From NCBI RefSeq assembly GCF_010747415.1, contig NZ_JAAGNZ010000002.1, positions 1,550,001 through 1,614,000 on the forward strand: a stretch of DNA of 64,000 nt. Direction: 5' to 3'. Positions 50,258 to 60,165 of this stretch are shown one piece after another. Origin of the DNA: Spirosoma agri. GTDB taxonomy: Bacteria; Bacteroidota; Bacteroidia; Cytophagales; Spirosomataceae. The first letter of the stretch is position 1, and each line of letters begins with the position of its first letter. The notes beneath the pieces are model-generated. The model was not told the origin of the DNA and searched no databases. It was given only the letters and a program-made list of their open reading frames with translations. Position numbers and translations under genes: made by a program.

Positions 50258-50804
50258 TTGTTTGATTGAGATTAGCCTGTATTAACCGCCGGATGTCGTG
50301 CAGCGTATCCCGAATGTCGGCAAGCAGCGTCTGATCCGTATCGACCGGTTGCTGGCTGGTTCGGACCGCGATCAGTTTCTGCCGCTGGTTAAGAATCCGG
50401 GACCGAAACGTCTGTGCATCGATGATGCCGATGAGCTCCATGTTGTGAGCCTGATTGGGACTCTGCCCGGCGGTTTCGAATTTTAAAATGCAAAGATCAA
50501 AGTAGCGCAGCAATGGGCCCGCCACAAAGGTAACGTCCTGAATGTTTTCGAGTGGGATCGTTTTTTCAACTTCGACCAGAATACCCTTGCGGAAGCGTAA
50601 GGAATGCTCCGATAATTCGCAGTCAAGCTTCCTGAAGTAATGACTACTCCACCACTGACCTACACCCAGCAGCCAGATTGGGAGGAGAAGGATACCAACA
50701 ACAGAGACAAGCAGACAGAACGATACATACAGCAATAGGTACGTCCGGATGATTGGATTGAACGTGACCCTGAACGGAAGCACTGGTTCGGATTGAGGGA
50801 GCAT
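50250..50804 (-). CDS. Membrane protein with bacterial PH domain (DUF304-like)
   Basis: A 184-residue protein: two membrane helices (about 25-65; LLLYVSFCLLVSVVGILLLPIW) followed by a bPH2/DUF304 domain (about 70-140; ELSEHSLRFRKGILVEVEKTIPLENIQDVTF, LKFETAG) and a helical tail. I use the ATG at 50804 (MLPQSEPVLPFRV). Function unknown; YdbT/YdbS-like proteins share the fold. Confidence 0.82.
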   Translation of the reverse strand: MLPQSEPVLPFRVTFNPIIRTYLLLYVSFCLLVSVVGILLLPIWLLGVGQWWSSHYFRKLDCELSEHSLRFRKGILVEVEKTIPLENIQDVTFVAGPLLRYFDLCILKFETAGQSPNQAHNMELIGIIDAQTFRSRILNQRQKLIAVRTSQQPVDTDQTLLADIRDTLHDIRRLIQANLNQTNA

Positions 50805-50877
50805 AAGTAGGTGGTTTGGGGAAAGGGGTATGTCGTTAATAGGGGCGGAAAATAGCCACTTTCTCCGCAAATTTTGG

Positions 50878-50885
50878 TATTTTTG
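50878..50885 (+). promoter_or_regulatory. Candidate -7 box for mutS
   Basis: TATTTTTG fits TAnnTTTG. A start near 50890 would exclude the longer TTG-initiated frame from 50874 and favours the GTG at 50910. Confidence 0.35.
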
Positions 50886-50909
50886 TTTAATAACAATACA
50901 CCAAAGTCA

Positions 50910-53591
50910 GTGAAGACAGCCACGGTAGTAAAACCGCATCTAAAGAAGAACGAAACTCCGCTCAACCGCCAATACAACCAGATTAAAGCCAAATATCCCG
51001 GTGCGTTGCTGCTCTTCCGTGTCGGTGATTTCTACGAAACATTCGGCGAAGATGCCGTGCGGGCCAGCAAGATTCTGGGCATCACACTGACAAAACGGAA
51101 CAATGGCGGATCGAACGAAGAGCTGGCTGGTTTCCCGCATCATTCCCTCGATACGCACTTACCCAAGCTCGTTCGGGCGGGTGAACGCGTAGCCATTTGT
51201 GATCAGCTGGAAGACCCTTCGGTAGCCAAAGGGATCGTTCGCCGGGGGGTTACGGAGCTGGTAACACCGGGCGTTTCGTTCAACGATAACGTGCTCGATA
51301 CCCGGCGCAACAACTACCTGGCAGCAGTGCATTTCGGTAAGGCCGATGACACATTCGGCATCTCATTTCTCGATATTTCGACGGGTGAGTTTCTGGCATC
51401 ACAGGGCAATTCGGCCTATGTTGATAAGTTATTGCAAAGCTTCAATCCATCCGAAGTGCTGTACTGCAAGCGGAACCGGCAGGAGTTTGGCACCCTGTTT
51501 GGCGATAAGTTTCATACCTACACGCTCGAAGACTGGGCGTTTACCTACGATTTTGGCTATAATTTCTTAAAACAGCATTTCCAGACAACCTCGCTGAAAG
51601 GATTTGGTATTGATGGCTTACCCGATGGTATTATAGCTGCTGGTGTCATCCTGCACTACCTGAACGAAACAGAGCACAAAGACCTTCAGCACATTACACG
51701 CGTAACCCGGCTGGAGGAAGACCGCTATGTCTGGCTCGATCGGTTTACGATTCGGAACCTTGAGCTGACCGTTGCCCAGCAGGAGGGGGGCGTTCCCCTG
51801 ATCCAGATTCTGGACCAGACCGTTACACCGATGGGCGCGCGATTGCTCCGGAAATGGCTCAGTTTACCCCTCAAAGAAAAAGCATTGATCGACGAGCGGC
51901 TGAACATGGTTGAACTGCTGACGGACGACGTTGACCTGTCGGAAACGCTCGTCAATCACCTAAAGCAAATCGGCGATCTCGAACGGTTGGTGTCGAAGGT
52001 AGCCGTGCGACGCATCAACCCGCGCGAGCTGTTGCAACTCAAACGGTCACTGCAACATGTGCTGCCGATCAAAGAACTGCTCATTACGGCCCTGAGCCAG
52101 AGCGAATCGCCTGGCCGGCACTCCGGGGGCCGGCATCCCGGTTCGTTAAAAAAATACGCGGACCAACTTAATCCGGTAGCCTTCCTGATCGACCGGATCG
52201 AGGCTGAACTGCGTGAGGATCCGCCGACGCTTTCCAACCAGGGCGGCATCATCAAGCCGGGTATCAACGCCGAACTGGATGAGTTGACCGCCATTGCGTA
52301 TACGGGCAAGGATTATCTATTACAGCTACAGGAACGCGAAGTGCAGCGTACGGGCATTACGTCCCTGAAAGTCGCTTACAATAAAGTGTTCGGTTATTAC
52401 CTGGAAGTGACCCATGCGCACAAAAGTCGCGTGCCGGAAGACTGGATCCGGAAGCAGACGCTGGTCAATGCCGAGCGGTACATTACGCCGGAGCTTAAGG
52501 AATATGAAGATAAGATTCTGAACGCTGAAGAGCAGATCTTTCAGATCGAATCCCGGATGTTCAATGAGCTGATTCTGGCGGCTGGCGAATACGTCGGAGC
52601 TATTCAGCAGAACGCTCGTGCCTTGTCGGTATTGGATGTGCTGGGCTCCTTTGCGCGGATAGCCGTCAAAAACAAGTACGTGCGGCCACAGATCACGGAG
52701 ACCAAAGTGCTGCGTATTCAGGACGGTCGCCATCCGGTTATTGAGCAGCAACTGCCCCCCGGCGAATCGTACATTCCAAACGACATTTTTCTGGATGATG
52801 AAACACAGCAGATCATTATTATCACCGGACCGAACATGGCCGGAAAATCGGCGCTGCTGCGGCAAACGGCACTGATTGTCCTGATGGCTCAGTCGGGGAG
52901 TTTTGTGCCGGCGTCGGTTGCCGAGATCGGAATTGTTGATAAAATTTTCACGCGGGTAGGCGCATCCGATAACCTGTCGCGGGGAGAAAGTACGTTCATG
53001 GTCGAAATGACCGAAACGGCCAGTATCCTCAACAACCTCAGCGAGCGTAGTCTGGTACTAATGGATGAAATTGGCCGGGGTACGAGTACGTACGACGGGG
53101 TGTCGATTGCCTGGTCCATTGCCGAATACCTCCATAACAAGACGGATTGCCGCCCGAAGACGCTGTTTGCCACGCACTACCACGAACTGAACGACCTGGC
53201 TACCGACAACTCCCGGATTAAAAATTACAATGTGTCCGTCAAGGAAATGGGCAACAAAGTGATTTTCCTGCGGAAGCTGAAAGAAGGCGGATCGGAGCAT
53301 AGTTTCGGGATACACGTGGCGCAAATGGCCGGTATGCCCGCTCAGATCGTAAGCCGGGCCAATGAGATACTGAAAGAACTCGAATCGTCGCACGGGCGCG
53401 AACAGAATCGGGAAAAAATTCGGGATGCTGCCCCCCGCGACATGGGACCGGAACTGGCGTTGCGAATCATCGAATCCGGCGACCCGAAATCAGAAGCGAT
53501 CAAAGAAAAGCTGCGCACGATTGATGTAAACCGGCTGACACCTATTGAAGCGTTGCTGAAACTGAATGAGCTGTTGAAGATGGCGGAGTGA
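50910..53591 (+). CDS. mutS: DNA mismatch repair protein MutS
   Basis: An 893-residue MutS. The mismatch-binding motif is in LLLFRVGDFYETFGEDA (near residue 30), the connector, core and clamp follow, and the ATPase has GPNMAGKSALLRQTAL (Walker A), VLMDEIGRGTSTYDG (Walker B) and TLFATHYHELNDL. No ATG is available near the start; GTG at 50910 gives a normal N-terminus, and a TTG at 50874 overlaps a promoter-like box. A small insert (SPGRHSGGRHPGS) sits in the lever region. Confidence 0.95.
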   Translation: MKTATVVKPHLKKNETPLNRQYNQIKAKYPGALLLFRVGDFYETFGEDAVRASKILGITLTKRNNGGSNEELAGFPHHSLDTHLPKLVRAGERVAICDQLEDPSVAKGIVRRGVTELVTPGVSFNDNVLDTRRNNYLAAVHFGKADDTFGISFLDISTGEFLASQGNSAYVDKLLQSFNPSEVLYCKRNRQEFGTLFGDKFHTYTLEDWAFTYDFGYNFLKQHFQTTSLKGFGIDGLPDGIIAAGVILHYLNETEHKDLQHITRVTRLEEDRYVWLDRFTIRNLELTVAQQEGGVPLIQILDQTVTPMGARLLRKWLSLPLKEKALIDERLNMVELLTDDVDLSETLVNHLKQIGDLERLVSKVAVRRINPRELLQLKRSLQHVLPIKELLITALSQSESPGRHSGGRHPGSLKKYADQLNPVAFLIDRIEAELREDPPTLSNQGGIIKPGINAELDELTAIAYTGKDYLLQLQEREVQRTGITSLKVAYNKVFGYYLEVTHAHKSRVPEDWIRKQTLVNAERYITPELKEYEDKILNAEEQIFQIESRMFNELILAAGEYVGAIQQNARALSVLDVLGSFARIAVKNKYVRPQITETKVLRIQDGRHPVIEQQLPPGESYIPNDIFLDDETQQIIIITGPNMAGKSALLRQTALIVLMAQSGSFVPASVAEIGIVDKIFTRVGASDNLSRGESTFMVEMTETASILNNLSERSLVLMDEIGRGTSTYDGVSIAWSIAEYLHNKTDCRPKTLFATHYHELNDLATDNSRIKNYNVSVKEMGNKVIFLRKLKEGGSEHSFGIHVAQMAGMPAQIVSRANEILKELESSHGREQNREKIRDAAPRDMGPELALRIIESGDPKSEAIKEKLRTIDVNRLTPIEALLKLNELLKMAE

Positions 53592-53625
53592 GACAATTAA
53601 AAACTAACTAGTTAACAACAAGTAC

Positions 53626-54129
53626 ATGAACTTAAACGTATTAACAGCTCCACTCACTCCTCAGGAAGTTGAATGGCGGGTACAAAGTCAGACGAAAGAC
53701 GGGCAAAAAATTGTTGTTGTACCCTACATAACCAACCGGTGTGTCATGCAGCGATTCGACGATCAGTTCGGCTGGGCAGGCTGGCAGAACGAGATCAAGG
53801 AAATTGAAGGCGGTTTTCTGTGCACGATCACGGCAGTTTTGCCCGGTGGCGAAATCGTTCGGAAAACGGACGGGGCCAGCCGCACGAGTGTCGAGCCGGT
53901 AAAAGGAGGGATCAGCGATGCCATGAAGCGGTGTGCTGTCCAGTTCGGATTAGGCCGCGCCTTGTATGATTTCCCCAAGGTTTTGATTCAAACGACTGAC
54001 AAATACATTCCCGACTGGGCAACGCCCTTGCTCGACAAGATGGTCGAAAAAATAAACGCGGGCGGTATCGTTCGGGATGTGGTGGTGCTGAAGCCCGAAC
54101 ATGCGAAACCGGCTGCCAAAGCGGTCTGA
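53626..54129 (+). CDS. Rad52/22-family single-strand annealing protein
   Basis: A 167-residue protein of the Rad52/Rad22 superfamily: APLTPQEVEWRVQSQTKDG, FDDQFGWAGWQNEIKEIEGGFLCTI, and GGISDAMKRCAVQFGLGRALYDF are the characteristic blocks. Such proteins anneal complementary strands and are often phage-borne. It starts 34 bases after mutS and may be cotranscribed. No other phage genes are near. Confidence 0.88.
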   Translation: MNLNVLTAPLTPQEVEWRVQSQTKDGQKIVVVPYITNRCVMQRFDDQFGWAGWQNEIKEIEGGFLCTITAVLPGGEIVRKTDGASRTSVEPVKGGISDAMKRCAVQFGLGRALYDFPKVLIQTTDKYIPDWATPLLDKMVEKINAGGIVRDVVVLKPEHAKPAAKAV

Positions 54130-54135
54130 TAAACG

Positions 54136-54175
54136 AAATGCCATAACCGTCAGTGGTTATGGCATTTGTCTTTTT
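54136..54175 (+). terminator. Terminator after the Rad52/22 gene
   Basis: AAATGCCATAACC (54136-54148) pairs perfectly with GGTTATGGCATTT (54155-54167), loop 6, then GTCTTTTTC. Confidence 0.9.
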
Positions 54176-54209
54176 CGGGGAATACGTGACACGTTCACCA
54201 ACCACTCTG

Positions 54210-55349
54210 TTAAGCCGCTACGAGAACTTCCCGGTCGACGCGTCGGCGCAAAAAACGCTTGCCAAACTGCTGAACGGGTTCCTCGATCAGACGATACGTG
54301 ACGGTCGAAATCAGCACCGTTATCAAGACGATCAGCAGGAACTTGAGGTGAAAGTTAAGCATATTTGTCAGAACGCTATGCACCGGTATGAGTTGCTGAG
54401 GAATTACCCGATCCATCCAGAACAAAACGCCAAAATGGGTCAGGTAGGCACTATAACTGACCTTACCAACGTATCGGGTAAGGCGGTTGATCAGGAAAAA
54501 CCGGACCGGGTACATATGCCTGGATGCGCCGATAATAAGCAGAATGAAACCAAGGCTACCAAATAGATGCAGGGTATGGGGTAGGTCTGGAATAAATAAT
54601 TTGCCAACGGTTTTGCTGAGAATCAGGAAAGCCAGTACACCAATCGCGAAGATGGCTACCCCTAGACGAATATGTCGTTCTCCCCGAATGACCAGATAAT
54701 AGGCAACGATACCACACCCAAAGACGGGTAATTGGTACGGCAGGTAATAAAAGAGGTATTCGTTCAGCTGCCTGTTCGCTTGGATGGCTGGAACCTGCGA
54801 CAATGCCGATGTGAACACAAAACCGCCCAGCAATGCAGCAGTGGTGAAAAGAACGGCCCGGTTTAGGGTGGTGATCCGCGTGAACAGATACGGTACCATT
54901 GCGTAGAACAATACTTCAATGCCAACTGACCAGCCGCCCGGAATAATGCTATTTATCCAGACCGGACTCAGACCGTGCAGCAGAAGCGAATTGGCTATAA
55001 TACCATACTTATTGTAGGCGATTGTAGTAGACAGCGATTGCTGGTAAGAGTAAGCATCCTGCCACAGATAATACGCCATCGCCACGTAATACATGGGTGC
55101 AATGCGGAAGAAGCGCCGGATGAAAAAATTAAACCGCGCATGTTCGGTGTCTTTGCGTTGGCTCTGGGACAGAAAAAGCGTGAAAGCACTTAGCACAAAA
55201 AACAGTTGAACGCCCATGGCCGCTGGCGACCCTAACGTGTCCATAAGCGAATAAAAGGCTGGATCGCTGTAGTGATAAAGGTGGCAATGGAACCAGATCA
55301 CACTCAGAATGGCCACACCGCGTAAAGCATCAATGTAGGCGAATTTCAT
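54210..55349 (-). CDS. Acyltransferase 3 family membrane protein (OafA/YrhL-like)
   Basis: A 379-residue integral membrane acyltransferase: YIDALRGVAILSVIWFHCHLY with the catalytic His, NFFIRRFFRIAPMY, PGGWSVGIEVLFYAMVPYLF and about ten membrane helices. This family O-acetylates exported sugars and lipids. It is a single gene with no glycan genes nearby, so the target is unknown. Confidence 0.92.
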   Translation of the reverse strand: MKFAYIDALRGVAILSVIWFHCHLYHYSDPAFYSLMDTLGSPAAMGVQLFFVLSAFTLFLSQSQRKDTEHARFNFFIRRFFRIAPMYYVAMAYYLWQDAYSYQQSLSTTIAYNKYGIIANSLLLHGLSPVWINSIIPGGWSVGIEVLFYAMVPYLFTRITTLNRAVLFTTAALLGGFVFTSALSQVPAIQANRQLNEYLFYYLPYQLPVFGCGIVAYYLVIRGERHIRLGVAIFAIGVLAFLILSKTVGKLFIPDLPHTLHLFGSLGFILLIIGASRHMYPVRFFLINRLTRYVGKVSYSAYLTHFGVLFWMDRVIPQQLIPVHSVLTNMLNFHLKFLLIVLITVLISTVTYRLIEEPVQQFGKRFLRRRVDREVLVAA

Positions 55350-55472
55350 GCAAAGATAAACTCATCGTTTGTCGTGAATGGAGTTGAATTCAACAAAGGT
55401 AATCGGTGCCGACAGACTTGACTAGGGACCGTTGCATAACTGATTATCCGGTTTGGTGTAGCGTTAAAACGC

Positions 55473-55523
55473 CAATACCCCCGCTTCAACAACAAGTCAG
55501 ACTTGCCGGAAGCGGGGGTATTG
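55473..55523 (-). terminator. Inverted-repeat terminator after the M28 peptidase
   Basis: CAATACCCCCGCTTC (55473-55487) and GAAGCGGGGGTATTG (55509-55523) form a perfect 15-bp stem, loop 21, with GCGTTTT following on the minus strand. Confidence 0.8.
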
Positions 55524-55535
55524 CGGCTAAAAAGG

Positions 55536-57740
55536 CTACTTTCCGCCACCCACGGCTGATGGGCTACCCATCCCCTGCGATAGCGTTAAGAGCTTGTCAC
55601 TGAGTGTTTGAATGGCTTTTTTGTAGCGCATTTCCAGGTCAGGCAGATTCGCCGTCGATTTCAGCGAGGCTTCGTACAAAAAGCCGGGCAGCATCCACGA
55701 AGCATAGCCACTATTGGGGTCCGACGACGCGTAGAGCGAGCGATACCAGGCCCCGAATGCATTGCCTTTTGGGTCAATGAATGACCGCTCCAGCAGCCGC
55801 AGTTCTTTGTTTAATTCGACCAGCTTGTCCGTACGACCCGTTTTCAGATAAGTCTGCCGCGCTAGTTCGCAGGCTTCGGCATTCTTTTTCAGATCAGCAA
55901 CGACGGTTAGCACGGGTTCGATCGAGTAAGTTGGGGCGTAGGCCTGAATAGCTTTCTCGGCGGCTTTTAGGTGAACGGCCAGATCGTTAGGGTATCGTAC
56001 AACATCGTAGGGAACGAGGTCGGCGTTGGCGAGTCGCATGGTCATTGTTCCGACAACCTGCTCCATCATCGGCCCCATTTTATAGGTCGGGTCGGCAAAT
56101 TTGTCGTAGAAATACAAATCATCGTACTGCGAATGGTAGAGCGTCGGCCCTTCCATACCCGCACTGAGTGACGGAATGCCAATGTGCATGTAGGGCGCAA
56201 TATGATCCGATCCACCGCCGAGGTTACCAATTGTCGGTTCGCCCGCTTGTGTTGCCGGAGCCGATGAACCCGTAACCCGCGTTGGATTTCCGGCTGCTTT
56301 ATGACCCAGCCAGTGCTGATAAACCGTTTTATTCGAATCAGGATATTGAACAGATTGAGTCGCTTCGATGATCAGTTTCTTCATGGAAGGCGATGCGCTG
56401 GCCCCGAACGTCCGACCCGAAACGGCTGCGTCGTAGTTCATGTAGGCTACCGCTTTTTGCGTCAGTTCATCGCGGAACTGCTCACTCCACTCGGCCGACC
56501 CAATCACACCGGGTTCTTCGGCATCCCAATGGCAAACCTTGATGGTCCGGCGGGGGCGTTGACCGGCTTTGGCCAGTTTGCCCATCGTTTCGGTCATGCT
56601 TAGCAGCATCGCCGTTCCCGAGTTTGGGTCGGTAGCTCCGTACGACCACGCATCATAGTGGCAACCGGCAATGATCCACTCGTCCGGAAAGTCCGATCCG
56701 GTCAATGTGCCAACGACCTGATAAATGCGCTGAATCGTATTTTCCTGCTTCACCATCAGCCGAACCTTTAACCCGTTTCCGCCTTCGAGCCGGTAGGTAT
56801 ACGGTAAACCGCCCTGCCAGCCCGCCGGAACGGCTTTGGTGCCCGTCATGCGCTTCAAAATTTCGGTTGCAGAGCCGTAGGGGAGGGGCGTTACCGGAAT
56901 TTTATGCAACCCGACCGCGTTCTGGTCGATTCGTTTCGGCGTGTTTTTGGCGTCCATGGGGAGGGCCGCTTCGCCGGGTGTGAGCGGATCGCCCGTATAC
57001 GGTGTCGTCAATAGAGAACCGCGCTGAATAACACTCTCGCTGTAAAATGGACCTTCGGGGAAGGTCAGGCCCCGCATGTAACCGGCATCGGCTGGATCGG
57101 TGAAAATAATGACACCAGCGGCTCCGGCCGCCTGCGCCCATTGCGCTTTGTATCCCCGGAAATTACCACCATAGCGGGCCAGTACAATTTTGCCCTTAAC
57201 GGAGATGCCCATCGATTTGAGCTGCTCGAAATCCTCCTTGCGACCGTAATTTGCGTAGACAACTTCGGCGGTCACGTCACCCGATCCCGACCAGGCATTG
57301 TAACCAGGTGTTAGCCGAGGGTCGCTGCTGTACTTATCTTCCTTAAACAGAAACTCACGGATGTTCAGGGGTTGCCGGGTTGGCTCGACCAGTTCGACGG
57401 CAATATCGCCCGGACCTTTGGGCAGTAACACATCATGCGGGTATATGTCAACCTGCCAGCCTGCCTTGCGCATGGTTTCGGCGATGTAATCACGCACCTG
57501 CTCATTTTCTTTCGAGCCGGTGATGTGTGGCACGCTGCTCAGCTTGATGAGGTGTTGTTTGAACGCGTCCGTTGACTGTTTGGTTTTGAAGTCGCTTTCG
57601 AGCTTGGTTTGTGCAGCCTGTCGCGCTGGGATGAATCCAGTGAGTGACGGGGCCGCTGTTGACTGCGCCTGCGCCGTAATGGCACCGAATGCCAGCGTGA
57701 TTGCCAGAGAAGTCGTCTTACGTAAAGAGAAGTATTGCAT
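55536..57740 (-). CDS. Secreted M28 peptidase, glutamate carboxypeptidase II-like
   Basis: A 734-residue exported protein: signal peptide (about 1-25, ending TAQAQS), PA domain (about 125-300), M28 catalytic domain and a TfR-like dimerisation domain (about 590-720). Zinc-site motifs are GCHYDAWSYGATDPNSG (His/Asp), WDAEEPGVIGSAEW (Glu-Glu), and GGGSDHIAPYMHIGIPS (His). It resembles human PSMA/NAALADase. It probably trims peptides outside the inner membrane. Confidence 0.93.
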   Translation of the reverse strand: MQYFSLRKTTSLAITLAFGAITAQAQSTAAPSLTGFIPARQAAQTKLESDFKTKQSTDAFKQHLIKLSSVPHITGSKENEQVRDYIAETMRKAGWQVDIYPHDVLLPKGPGDIAVELVEPTRQPLNIREFLFKEDKYSSDPRLTPGYNAWSGSGDVTAEVVYANYGRKEDFEQLKSMGISVKGKIVLARYGGNFRGYKAQWAQAAGAAGVIIFTDPADAGYMRGLTFPEGPFYSESVIQRGSLLTTPYTGDPLTPGEAALPMDAKNTPKRIDQNAVGLHKIPVTPLPYGSATEILKRMTGTKAVPAGWQGGLPYTYRLEGGNGLKVRLMVKQENTIQRIYQVVGTLTGSDFPDEWIIAGCHYDAWSYGATDPNSGTAMLLSMTETMGKLAKAGQRPRRTIKVCHWDAEEPGVIGSAEWSEQFRDELTQKAVAYMNYDAAVSGRTFGASASPSMKKLIIEATQSVQYPDSNKTVYQHWLGHKAAGNPTRVTGSSAPATQAGEPTIGNLGGGSDHIAPYMHIGIPSLSAGMEGPTLYHSQYDDLYFYDKFADPTYKMGPMMEQVVGTMTMRLANADLVPYDVVRYPNDLAVHLKAAEKAIQAYAPTYSIEPVLTVVADLKKNAEACELARQTYLKTGRTDKLVELNKELRLLERSFIDPKGNAFGAWYRSLYASSDPNSGYASWMLPGFLYEASLKSTANLPDLEMRYKKAIQTLSDKLLTLSQGMGSPSAVGGGK

Positions 57741-57811
57741 AAGAATCAGGTTGTATTCGCATCAAATATCGGAATTAGATGTGGTAAAATCGGGAACTAT
57801 TAATTAATTAT

Positions 57812-57864
57812 TTGGCAATAAAAAAGGAGACGTACAAATCGTACATCTCCTTTTTTATTGCCAA
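57812..57864. terminator. 19-bp inverted repeat, bidirectional terminator
   Basis: TTGGCAATAAAAAAGGAGA (57812-57830) pairs perfectly with 57846-57864; the inner GTAC/GTAC extends the stem with a bulge. It terminates the lipoprotein-sorting-like gene to its right and is bidirectional in form. Confidence 0.85.
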
Positions 57865-57936
57865 CTGGCCGATCGAATCGTTTGCCTGTTTATCGAGAAC
57901 AGAAGCAGTTGACGACGATCAGCAAACTACGGCCGG

Positions 57937-58656
57937 TTACTTAGGTTTGTTAAAAACCGAGGGATCGATCGTGCCATTCACGTTGATCTTGGTGATTTTT
58001 GCTGTAATGGAGCCAGGAATCTGCGGAGCCGTAACTTCACTGGTGTACGGGACCGAAAGGCCATCTACGGGCTTATAGTCCGAATACGTAGCTGACGTTT
58101 CGCTTTGCTGACCACCCATGTTGACCATTCCTTTCATGCCCAGCAGCTGGTAATTGGCCGCGTCCACAAAATAGTTGAACACACCTTCAGGACGGGTCAG
58201 TTTAATGTTGAACGCATCCTTGTTGTTGTACTTTTCCTTGCCCACCAGCTCGTAAGGAAGTTTATTGGCTTTTGCGTAAGCCAACTGAAACATCGGTGGT
58301 TCAGTTGCGCTCTTCGCGGCTTTAAGGGCATCGGCGGGCATATCCTGCGCAGCAGTGCCCCCCGCCATTGGATTAACCATCCAGCCTTTGTCGCCGTCGA
58401 TAACGTTGGTAATCTGCTGGCCCATCACCGAGATGTCGTTGCGGAATGATTTACCGATGACGAACGTGCTTTTTGAGGTCAGTTCCATCCCCTGAAGCGA
58501 CATCGACTGCTCAAAATCCATCGTCTTAACCGCTGCCACTTTGTCGGCTCCACCCAGGGCCGCAATATGCTTGTTAATTACTTCATCGGCCGTTTGCGCA
58601 AAGGTCAGTGCCGGAATCGCCACCAGGGCAACAAGGGTAATCAGTTGTTTTCTCAT
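57937..58656 (-). CDS. LolA-like outer-membrane lipoprotein-sorting family protein
   Basis: A 239-residue protein with signal peptide (about 1-20; MRKQLITLVALVAIPALTFAQ), then ADEVINKHIAALGGADKVAAVKTM and a beta-rich body (FVIGKSFRNDI, YSDYKPVDGLSVPYTSEV). It fits the LolA/LolB-like superfamily proteins of Bacteroidota. I use the ATG at 58656; the upstream frame is not a signal peptide. A specific role is not established. Confidence 0.8.
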   Translation of the reverse strand: MRKQLITLVALVAIPALTFAQTADEVINKHIAALGGADKVAAVKTMDFEQSMSLQGMELTSKSTFVIGKSFRNDISVMGQQITNVIDGDKGWMVNPMAGGTAAQDMPADALKAAKSATEPPMFQLAYAKANKLPYELVGKEKYNNKDAFNIKLTRPEGVFNYFVDAANYQLLGMKGMVNMGGQQSETSATYSDYKPVDGLSVPYTSEVTAPQIPGSITAKITKINVNGTIDPSVFNKPK

Positions 58657-58679
58657 GAAAAAATAGTCAGTAACATGGT

Positions 58680-58687
58680 CAAAGATA
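58680..58687 (-). promoter_or_regulatory. Candidate -7 box for the LolA-like gene
   Basis: Minus-strand TATCTTTG fits TAnnTTTG 23 bases upstream of the ATG at 58656. The -33 element is unclear. Confidence 0.45.
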
Positions 58688-58846
58688 CTAATCGCTGCTG
58701 AAAGACGGTACGAGTTTCGACAGCGATGGGCAGAAACCAGTCTGCATCCTGCACGATCGGCAATTTTAGCGGGCAATCGGCTTGCAGGGCTGATGGCGGT
58801 TATATACCTTCACTGGCTTAACTATAAAACGCAATAAATCCATAAA

Positions 58847-60067
58847 ATGCTATCAGTAACCCGCTTTAAACTTTCCGTTATGATGTTCCTCCAGTTTTTT
58901 GTGTGGGGAGCCTGGTACGGTCAGGTAACAAAATATCTTGAGACGCAGCTCCATGCTACTGGTATACAACAGGGGGCCGCTTTCTCTACCTTTTCGATTG
59001 CCATGCTTGTCGCTCCGTTCTTCGTTGGTATGATCGCCGACCGTTACTTTGCTGCGCAAAAAGTTCTGGGTGTTCTCAGCCTGCTGGGGGCGGCTATTCT
59101 GTTCTATCTGCTTCAAGTGGATGATGCTGATCAATTTTTCTGGGTATTGCTCCTTTACTGTCTGACATTTGCCCCAACGCTGGCTTTGACCACGTCTATC
59201 GCGATGCAGCAGATGACCAGTCCCGAGAAGGAATTTCCGGGTATTCGTGTGCTGGGAACCGTTTCATGGATCGTTGTAACTAATATTGTTGGCTACTATG
59301 GCTTCGGCGACAAAGTGACCATTTTTCAATTGTCGATGTATTCGTCCGTTGCATTGGGCCTGTTTGCCTTCTTTCTGCCCGACACGCCCCCTAAAGCGAC
59401 AACGGCAACTTCGTTCTCGCAAATTATGGGTCTGGATGCGTTCAAATTATTCAAAGACCGCTCGTTCGCCATTTTCTTTCTCTCATCGGTTCTCATTTGC
59501 ATTCCCCTGTCGTTCTATTACGCGATGGCCAACCCCTCCCTGACAGATGGTGGCATGCAGAATGTGGAGAATAAAATGTCACTGGGACAGGCATCGGAAG
59601 TGATTTTTATGCTGCTTATTCCGTTGGCCTACACACGTCTTGGTGTCAAGAATATGCTGGTTGTGGGACTGGTTGCCTGGATTGTACGGTTTATTGGCTT
59701 CGGCTACGGAGATGGTGGGTCAAGCGAATGGATGCTTTACATTGCTATTCTGCTTCATGGCGTTTGCTACGATTTTTTCTTCGTTACGGGTCAGATCTAT
59801 ACGGATAACAAAGCAGGTGCAAAAATTAAATCATCGGCGCAAGGACTCATTTCGCTCGCTACGTACGGTATTGGTATGGGTATCGGTTCTTACCTGTCTG
59901 GTATTGTAAAAGATATGTTCAAAACGGGGGATACTGTCGACTGGACTAGTTTTTGGCTTGTTCCGGCGGGTATTGCGGCTGCGGTGCTGGTCGTTTTTGT
60001 GCTGCTCTTTACCGACAACAAACGCGTTCAGACCAACAGTGACGAACTGGTGCCGGGAAATTTATGA
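58847..60067 (+). CDS. Nucleoside permease (NupG-like MFS transporter)
   Basis: A 406-residue MFS transporter with about 12 membrane helices. LKFSV-like start RFKLSVMMFLQFFVWGAWY and FPGIRVLGTVSWIVVTNIVGYYG are typical of the NupG/XapB nucleoside:proton symporter group. Length matches. It is followed by a small hairpin with a T-rich tail. Confidence 0.9.
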   Translation: MLSVTRFKLSVMMFLQFFVWGAWYGQVTKYLETQLHATGIQQGAAFSTFSIAMLVAPFFVGMIADRYFAAQKVLGVLSLLGAAILFYLLQVDDADQFFWVLLLYCLTFAPTLALTTSIAMQQMTSPEKEFPGIRVLGTVSWIVVTNIVGYYGFGDKVTIFQLSMYSSVALGLFAFFLPDTPPKATTATSFSQIMGLDAFKLFKDRSFAIFFLSSVLICIPLSFYYAMANPSLTDGGMQNVENKMSLGQASEVIFMLLIPLAYTRLGVKNMLVVGLVAWIVRFIGFGYGDGGSSEWMLYIAILLHGVCYDFFFVTGQIYTDNKAGAKIKSSAQGLISLATYGIGMGIGSYLSGIVKDMFKTGDTVDWTSFWLVPAGIAAAVLVVFVLLFTDNKRVQTNSDELVPGNL

Positions 60068-60132
60068 TTGAGCGTACCGTGAGTAGTGACGAGTAGCAAA
60101 TCAATTGATGAAGTAAAGAAGCAAGACGAACG

Positions 60133-60163
60133 GGCAGGTGAATGACGCCTGCCTTCTCTTTTT
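60133..60163 (+). terminator. Weak terminator after the permease gene
   Basis: GGCAGG (60133-60138) and CCTGCC (60148-60153) form a 6-bp stem followed by TTCTCTTTTT. The ATG at 60142 lies in its loop, supporting the later ATG at 60166 as start of the next gene. Confidence 0.55.
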
Positions 60164-60165
60164 AT

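Noticed and set aside
55351..55358. TATCTTTG promoter-like box before the acyltransferase gene (minus strand)
   Set aside because: It lies one base from the ATG, so a transcript would start inside the start codon; likely chance.
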